From: Epithemia pelagica
Lineage: Eukaryota; Bacillariophyta; Bacillariophyceae; Surirellales; Surirellaceae
Direction of reading: 5' to 3'
Length of the DNA stretch: 64,000 nt
Assembly: GCA_946965045.2 (NCBI GenBank)
Contig: OX337231.1
Coordinates: 3,286,001-3,350,000, forward strand
The notes beneath the pieces were generated by a model, which searched no databases, was not told where the DNA came from, and worked only from the letters and a program-made list of their open reading frames with translations. How positions within the stretch are numbered: the stretch's first letter is position 1; each line of letters begins with the position of its first letter. Made by a program: the position numbers and the translations under genes. Below, in pieces: positions 59,761 to 64,000 of the stretch.

Positions 59761-60770
59761 CTGGCTCTTGTCTGTCGTTCATTCCCTATCATCGTCATCA
59801 CGACAACAACACTCCTCCTCCTCTCCGGCCGTCGGTCCTCCTCCTTCTCCTTCTCCTGCTTCTTCTTGGAGAACAGCGAAGGTCCATCATCCCTGGGCCA
59901 GGTGTCCTCGGCGAGTCGTGCAACCACTACCACCACCACTCCATCACCACATGAGAAACAGAAGCACACCACGGTTCCATCCGTGTCGTCATCCTTGTCG
60001 TTGCCATTGTCCTGTTGTCCTCGCTATCATCGATTGGCCCGATTGGTCCAACGCACACAACGGGTCGATTGTGGTACTTGTATTCCTGTTCGGCACAATA
60101 CCAACTCGAACAACAACAGCAGCAACAACTCGAGCAACAATAACTCCAACAACAAGTGTTCTCCAGGATGGGTGGTGGTGCGGGTACTGCTGCCGTTGTG
60201 TGGGGATCATCCTGTCACAGGTTCCATCCGGCGGCTGGTACAAAAACAGGTCCCCAGAAACCAGCAGCACCAGCAGCCCACCATTCACGACTATAAGAAC
60301 CACATCTCACAACAATAACGAGCCAAACAACATACGACTAGGCAACTCCTACTTCCCAGTCCCACCACGGTATTCCTCGAAGCATCGTCGTCGTTGTCGT
60401 CCACCACCACCATCACGTTGGATACATCCCCAAAAGACAACAACAAAACAACAACGAGGACAACTGGCACAATGACACGACCGACTCCTCGTGCTGCTGC
60501 TACTACTGCTGCTGCCGACCCGCAAGTCATTGAAGTGTACATGTCATCATACGACCCTAGTAGGAATAGTGGTATTCGTAACAGCAGCAGCAGCAGCAGC
60601 AGGAGGAGGATACCCGACACCACCACCACCACAACACGCTGGGATTCCTCCGGTTGCTTTGTCATCGTCTTCTTCTTCTCGTTTGCCAACAGGTGGTCCA
60701 GCAGGAGGACGACCATGGAGTCGTCGTTGTCTTCGTCGCGTGCCGTCGAGGTGTGCTGGACGACCTAGGT
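59761..60770. repeat. Low-complexity triplet-rich region after the cyclin relic
   Basis: About 1 kb of CAC/CAA/TCC/GTC-type triplets that leave long frames open on both strands, coding for His, Asn, Pro, Ser or Thr runs in one frame and Val/Leu runs in others. This probably represents the expanded low-complexity C-terminal part of the former cyclin gene. No frame is preferred. Confidence 0.5.
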
Positions 60771-61050
60771 AGTGTATCCATACAATCGCTACGATGAATC
60801 CGGTACTCCTAGTAGAGAGAGCAGACAAGAGGAAAAGACATGTGTGTATGTGTGTGTATGTTGAGTGATCTAGACTTTGTATATGGAGAGATATGACATC
60901 ACCATCTATTAGTACGAGTAGAGAGAGGATGGTTGCATCGACAAAGATGGCCTGTATCAAATGTATCATGCAGACTGATGCTGTCCCATTCCCCTTACAC
61001 TCGTTGTTCTCGACAAGAATTTCTTCCAAGCCGATGGAATTGACTCGCAT
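60771..61050. other. Intergenic region with TG microsatellite
   Basis: 280 bp. A TGTGTGTATG-type run lies at 60841-60860. No gene is seen. Confidence 0.5.
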
Positions 61051-62187
61051 CTAAGATTGGGGATACATCTTTTGAAGCTTTTGAACGATCATGCCCCGAC
61101 AAGGCTCGTCGAGGGGACCAACTCGTTTTTCTTTGAGCCCACGAATCACCGCGTCAACTGCATTCTCAAACGTCACAAAACTAACTTCGCCCGAAGTTTC
61201 TGCGAAAAAACTAATTTTTTGTTTGACATCTCGCTTGGTAGCTGAGAATGTTCGTTCAGCGGTAGACTCTCCTGTACTGTCTCTGTTCGACTTTGTCGGT
61301 GTTTCATAGAGCGCCTTCAAGAACCGTCCATTGTGAACAACAACATTGCGAGCACTTGGCATCATGTTCATGAGGGTTTCATGCTCTGTCTTACTGATGT
61401 AGAGCACGGTGGCCTGGAGTCCAACGAGGACCAATGGACGGATTGTTTTGGCCGGAAAAATTTGCGACGTTTCATTTTTTAAGGCGTGGCTACGGCTAGG
61501 CCCCTGCCACTTAAACGCATTCTCAATGTTGTCACGGGGATGTTGTTTGATCAAAGTAAGAAAGTCTAGTATGTCGGAGCAAATTCGGGTCGTGGCATAC
61601 TGAATACTCTGAAGGGATGGCTTCTTTTCTAGAAACGGGTCGGTTCTTGGATTGGAGTTATTCTCAAGATATGCCCGAACCGCCTCGTAGATGGCGGTCT
61701 CAAAGAGAGAGTATTCCTTTACGGGCTCGAAGGCGTTGGATATGTAGTTGAGGCGTCCTTCTAGCATCTCGATTCGTTTCGTGTTGTCTTCGACTTCAGA
61801 TTTTAGGTCTTCGTTTTGTTTCTTGTTGTCTTCGACTTCAGATTTTAGGTCTTCGACTTCAGATCTGAGGTTTTTGAGGTAGCCAACAATTTCCGCAGGC
61901 AAGCCATGGCTACTTGCTAACCGATCTTCCGCACTCCTTTCCATTGTCTCGCTTTGCCCCATTGGTTCGGATGCCAACATTTTCGACTGTTTTCGTCCAG
62001 TGGAGTTTGGAAGTGTTTTATCCTTCTGGGAGGTTTCCAATTGAATGTTGTCAACAGAATCATTTGTCTGAGCGTTATCTATTGAATCTGTTTCGATCTT
62101 CTTTGACGTTTTACAAATGATGCGGTCACTACATGCACTCGTTTGAGCGTGCTCGAAAGGTCTTTTCTTGCTGCTGTTGCGGTCCAT
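61051..62187 (-). CDS. Coiled-coil protein of unknown family
   Basis: 378 residues from the Met at 62187 (MDRNSSKKRPFEHAQ). An upstream in-frame Met (62286) would add a hydrophobic head (AVSLFFFFPPLHLYF) and cannot be ruled out. A basic Ser/Asn-rich head is followed by a coiled coil (about 110-155) built from repeats of DLKSEVEDN. The helical C-terminal region contains FETAIYEAVRAYLENN, TRICSDILDFLTLIKQ and IRPLVLVGLQATVLYIS. I recognise no family. The head has a KKRP cluster, so nuclear location is possible. The gene lies between the 35-bp direct repeats. Confidence 0.6.
   Translation of the reverse strand: MDRNSSKKRPFEHAQTSACSDRIICKTSKKIETDSIDNAQTNDSVDNIQLETSQKDKTLPNSTGRKQSKMLASEPMGQSETMERSAEDRLASSHGLPAEIVGYLKNLRSEVEDLKSEVEDNKKQNEDLKSEVEDNTKRIEMLEGRLNYISNAFEPVKEYSLFETAIYEAVRAYLENNSNPRTDPFLEKKPSLQSIQYATTRICSDILDFLTLIKQHPRDNIENAFKWQGPSRSHALKNETSQIFPAKTIRPLVLVGLQATVLYISKTEHETLMNMMPSARNVVVHNGRFLKALYETPTKSNRDSTGESTAERTFSATKRDVKQKISFFAETSGEVSFVTFENAVDAVIRGLKEKRVGPLDEPCRGMIVQKLQKMYPQS
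61793..61872 (-). repeat. Short tandem repeat in the coiled coil
   Basis: TCTTCGACTTCAGATTTTAG-type units repeat, encoding (L)KSEVED on the minus strand. Confidence 0.8.
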
Positions 62188-62328
62188 CGTCACGATTCCT
62201 TTTGCGTTGAAATATAAGTGCAATGGGGGAAAGAAGAAAAAGAGTGAAACGGCGGGTAAGCATGAGAGATGAGAGATTCCGTGCACGTTTGATTATTTCA
62301 AATTTCAAAAAGCGAATGGATTTGAAAA

Positions 62329-62363
62329 GGAGACGGTCTGTCCGCTTTCCGACTAGGTATTCA
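62329..62363 (+). repeat. 35-bp direct repeat, right copy
   Basis: Matches 59278-59312 with one difference (CCAACT to CCGACT). It stands alone here, without further cyclin sequence on either side. Confidence 0.9.
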
Positions 62364-62661
62364 CCGAGTAGCCAATATAGAGGACTCTATCGACTCCTCT
62401 CTAGCTGGAGAGTACTACTACACGTAAAGCACAACAACACGATGACTTCACTAAAAACACAAGGAATAGAAGACTTTTCTTATCATATTGGCGTAGAAAA
62501 GAAAAAAAAACAGCCCCGATATTGCTCCGTTCCAATGATACAAATGCGAACGAAGTGAAGATAGAAGTACATCCTTATATGGAGCAAATCTTTGATGCTT
62601 CAACCACGACCTATTCATCCTTGAGATAGCTCGTGGTACACAGAAGCGTCTCTCCGGTGAT
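62364..62661. other. Intergenic region
   Basis: 298 bp between the repeat and the stop of the last gene. Nothing is recognised. Confidence 0.4.
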
Positions 62662-64000
62662 TTAGTGCTCCGAAGGTTGATCATGGTCAAATCCCTCGGA
62701 CACGCTTAGCTTGTTCCTGTTTTTCCGGGGAGAAAGGGATTCGTCGTGCTCCGAATCGTCACCATGATGATGTGATTTGGACTTGTGCTTCTTTTTCTTT
62801 TTCTTCTTCTTTTTCTTCTTGAGGGATTCACTGGCGCCACTATGGGCTGAATCATCTCGAAGACTTCTTGATGATCCCGTTTTGTTGAATGACTTTTGAA
62901 ACGGAGTTGAAGGGTCTTCAAAATCATCCCCAATGCTACGACTAGATTCATCACGCTCTTCACTCTTTCCTACGGCTTGCATCTCCAAATCCCTGATTTT
63001 GCTCCGGGGAGAAAGGGATTCGTCGTGCTCCGAATCGTCACCATGATGATGTGATTTGGACTTGTGCTTCTTTTTCTTTTTCTTCTTCTTTGTCTTCTTG
63101 AGGGATTCACTGGCGCCACTATGGGCTGAATCATCTCGAAGACTTCTTGATGATCCCGTTTTATTGAATGACTTTTGAAACGGAGTTGAAGGGTCTTCAA
63201 AATCATCCCCATTGCTACGACTAGATTCATCACGCTCTTCACTCTTTCCTACGGCTTGCATCTCCAAATCCCTGATTTTGTTAAGCGCGCGTTGGGACGC
63301 ATGAGATTCAGGCTCCGAAGAGGGCGCCATGTTGGAATGGGCATAGAGACTGCGTCTTGAATGCCTTGACCCTTTATCCAATCCAGCTCGGCTGCTCCGA
63401 CGCCTCTGCATCTTGCCCTGGTTATCGACACTTTGACGACGGGGAGGTCTCCGGGCGTCTTCCGCTTGATTTTCCTGGCCATCGGTTCCATCGTAGCTGC
63501 GTTCATTTCCGGAAATTGGGTCGAATCCCATTTTACTCGGCCCAGTTGATGCTTGATCTGCTTCTTTTCCAGAGAAGGGGTCAAAGTTTGATGGGGCGGT
63601 CTCCGGTGCGGCGTCATCCTCTCCGAAACCACCAATATCAAAGCCTCCGCTTCGGTGGCTTCCGTGACGCTTCAACAACTCTGGTCCGAAAAGATCAGAT
63701 GACTTATCGCCACGGGCCTTGCTCGAAGGAAGGAGACTTGATTCATTATATCCCTCGCTCGATGTGGTCGAAGCCTCGTCCACAAATCGATCGGAATTTG
63801 TCGTAAAGCTCTCGCCGCGGCTCAAGAATCCCTTCCTCGAAGATTTTTTCTTCTTCATCTTTTTGTCGTTATTCTCTTCTTCCGCATCTCCTTGTCCAAT
63901 GGTTATCTGTTTGGGAGGCTCGGAAGGCTGTTCACCACGCAAAATTGCTTTCATTCGGGCACGTTCTTCACGGCGTTCTCGTTTCTCCGCTTCCTTCTTT
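62662..64000 (-). CDS. Lys/Ser-rich disordered protein, 5' end beyond the window
   Basis: At least 445 residues; the frame stays open to the right edge (KEAEKRERREERARMKAILR), so the true start lies outside. A charged helix precedes a disordered body with FDPFSGKEAD, FDPISGNERS and GGFDIGGFGEDD, short motifs like those bound by endocytic adaptors, though that is speculative. Two long copies of a 93-residue unit follow. Each holds IRDLEMQAVGKSEERDESSR, FEDPSTPFQKSFNKTGSSRS, a run of about 10 Lys and SKSHHHGDDSEHDESLSPR. The Lys run and HHH may be nucleic-acid or silica/phosphate binding, but no family is recognised. Confidence 0.7.
   Translation of the reverse strand, partial: KKEAEKRERREERARMKAILRGEQPSEPPKQITIGQGDAEEENNDKKMKKKKSSRKGFLSRGESFTTNSDRFVDEASTTSSEGYNESSLLPSSKARGDKSSDLFGPELLKRHGSHRSGGFDIGGFGEDDAAPETAPSNFDPFSGKEADQASTGPSKMGFDPISGNERSYDGTDGQENQAEDARRPPRRQSVDNQGKMQRRRSSRAGLDKGSRHSRRSLYAHSNMAPSSEPESHASQRALNKIRDLEMQAVGKSEERDESSRSNGDDFEDPSTPFQKSFNKTGSSRSLRDDSAHSGASESLKKTKKKKKKKKHKSKSHHHGDDSEHDESLSPRSKIRDLEMQAVGKSEERDESSRSIGDDFEDPSTPFQKSFNKTGSSRSLRDDSAHSGASESLKKKKKKKKKKKHKSKSHHHGDDSEHDESLSPRKNRNKLSVSEGFDHDQPSEH
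62725..63282 (-). repeat. 279-bp tandem duplication (93 residues) in the last gene
   Basis: Copies 62725-63003 and 63004-63282 differ at only about three positions before their far ends. Among these are a Lys-to-Thr change in the Lys run and an Ile-to-Asn change. The period is a multiple of three, so the frame is kept. Confidence 0.93.

Noticed and set aside
59595-60303. Minus-strand Val/Gly/Arg-rich frames in the triplet region
   Set aside because: They arise from the same low-complexity triplets and end without any recognisable domain.

Overview
The window looks like nuclear DNA of a diatom (photosynthetic stramenopile), probably pennate. Several minus-strand and plus-strand genes begin with a signal peptide whose cleavage site is followed by Phe (EA|FAFTP, SVA|FTPF, TA|FVVPG, LG|FSVVP, TA|FQPF), which is the ASAFAP-type signal of secondary plastids. 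Genes carry short GT-AG introns (68 to about 225 bp) and are packed on both strands. Family content (IRE1, TRAPPC9/Trs120, UTP13, HIR/SPFH, GT64, NBP35, Tic20, EngB) is eukaryotic with a plastid. Species cannot be fixed from sequence alone.

Layout. 1-6.6 kb: tail of a probable methyltransferase, a basic nuclear protein, two tail-to-tail HIR (band-7) paralogs, and three non-autonomous DNA transposons. 6.6-23.6 kb is gene dense: plastid EngB GTPase, secreted GroES-fold protein, small lumenal protein, UTP13, a secreted Lys/Ser/Tyr-rich repeat protein resembling biosilica proteins, a coiled-coil protein, an EF-hand/Tic20 fusion, a plastid three-RRM protein, a SpoU methylase, NBP35 and tRNA-Pro(AGG). 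24-35.6 kb: a GT64 glycosyltransferase, a Stowaway-like MITE, a Crinkler/RHS-like gene broken by a 28-bp duplication, an IRE1 homolog with an extra C-terminal zinc finger, and a plastid-directed staphylococcal-type nuclease. 35.9-40.6 kb is a repeat island: a 0.8-kb TIR element, an inverted-repeat module with a gene relic and a 50-bp perfect palindrome, and a 180-bp-arm hairpin flanked by 219-bp direct repeats. 40.6-58.5 kb: GCIP-like protein, TRAPPC9, a PAP/fibrillin-type protein, a further MITE, two ankyrin-family paralogs facing each other, and a myristoylation-type protein kinase. 58.5-64 kb: an unknown conserved protein, a decayed cyclin gene, a coiled-coil orphan, and a truncated Lys/Ser-rich protein holding a fresh 279-bp tandem duplication.

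The genes do not form one pathway. Plastid biogenesis (EngB, Tic20 fusion, RRM protein, lumenal protein, nuclease) and secretory-pathway functions (IRE1, TRAPPC9, GT64, secreted repeat protein) recur. The most notable items are the IRE1-CCCH fusion, the EF-hand-Tic20 fusion, the silaffin/cingulin-like gene, the cyclin relic with four same-direction frame slips, and the palindrome/hairpin island.
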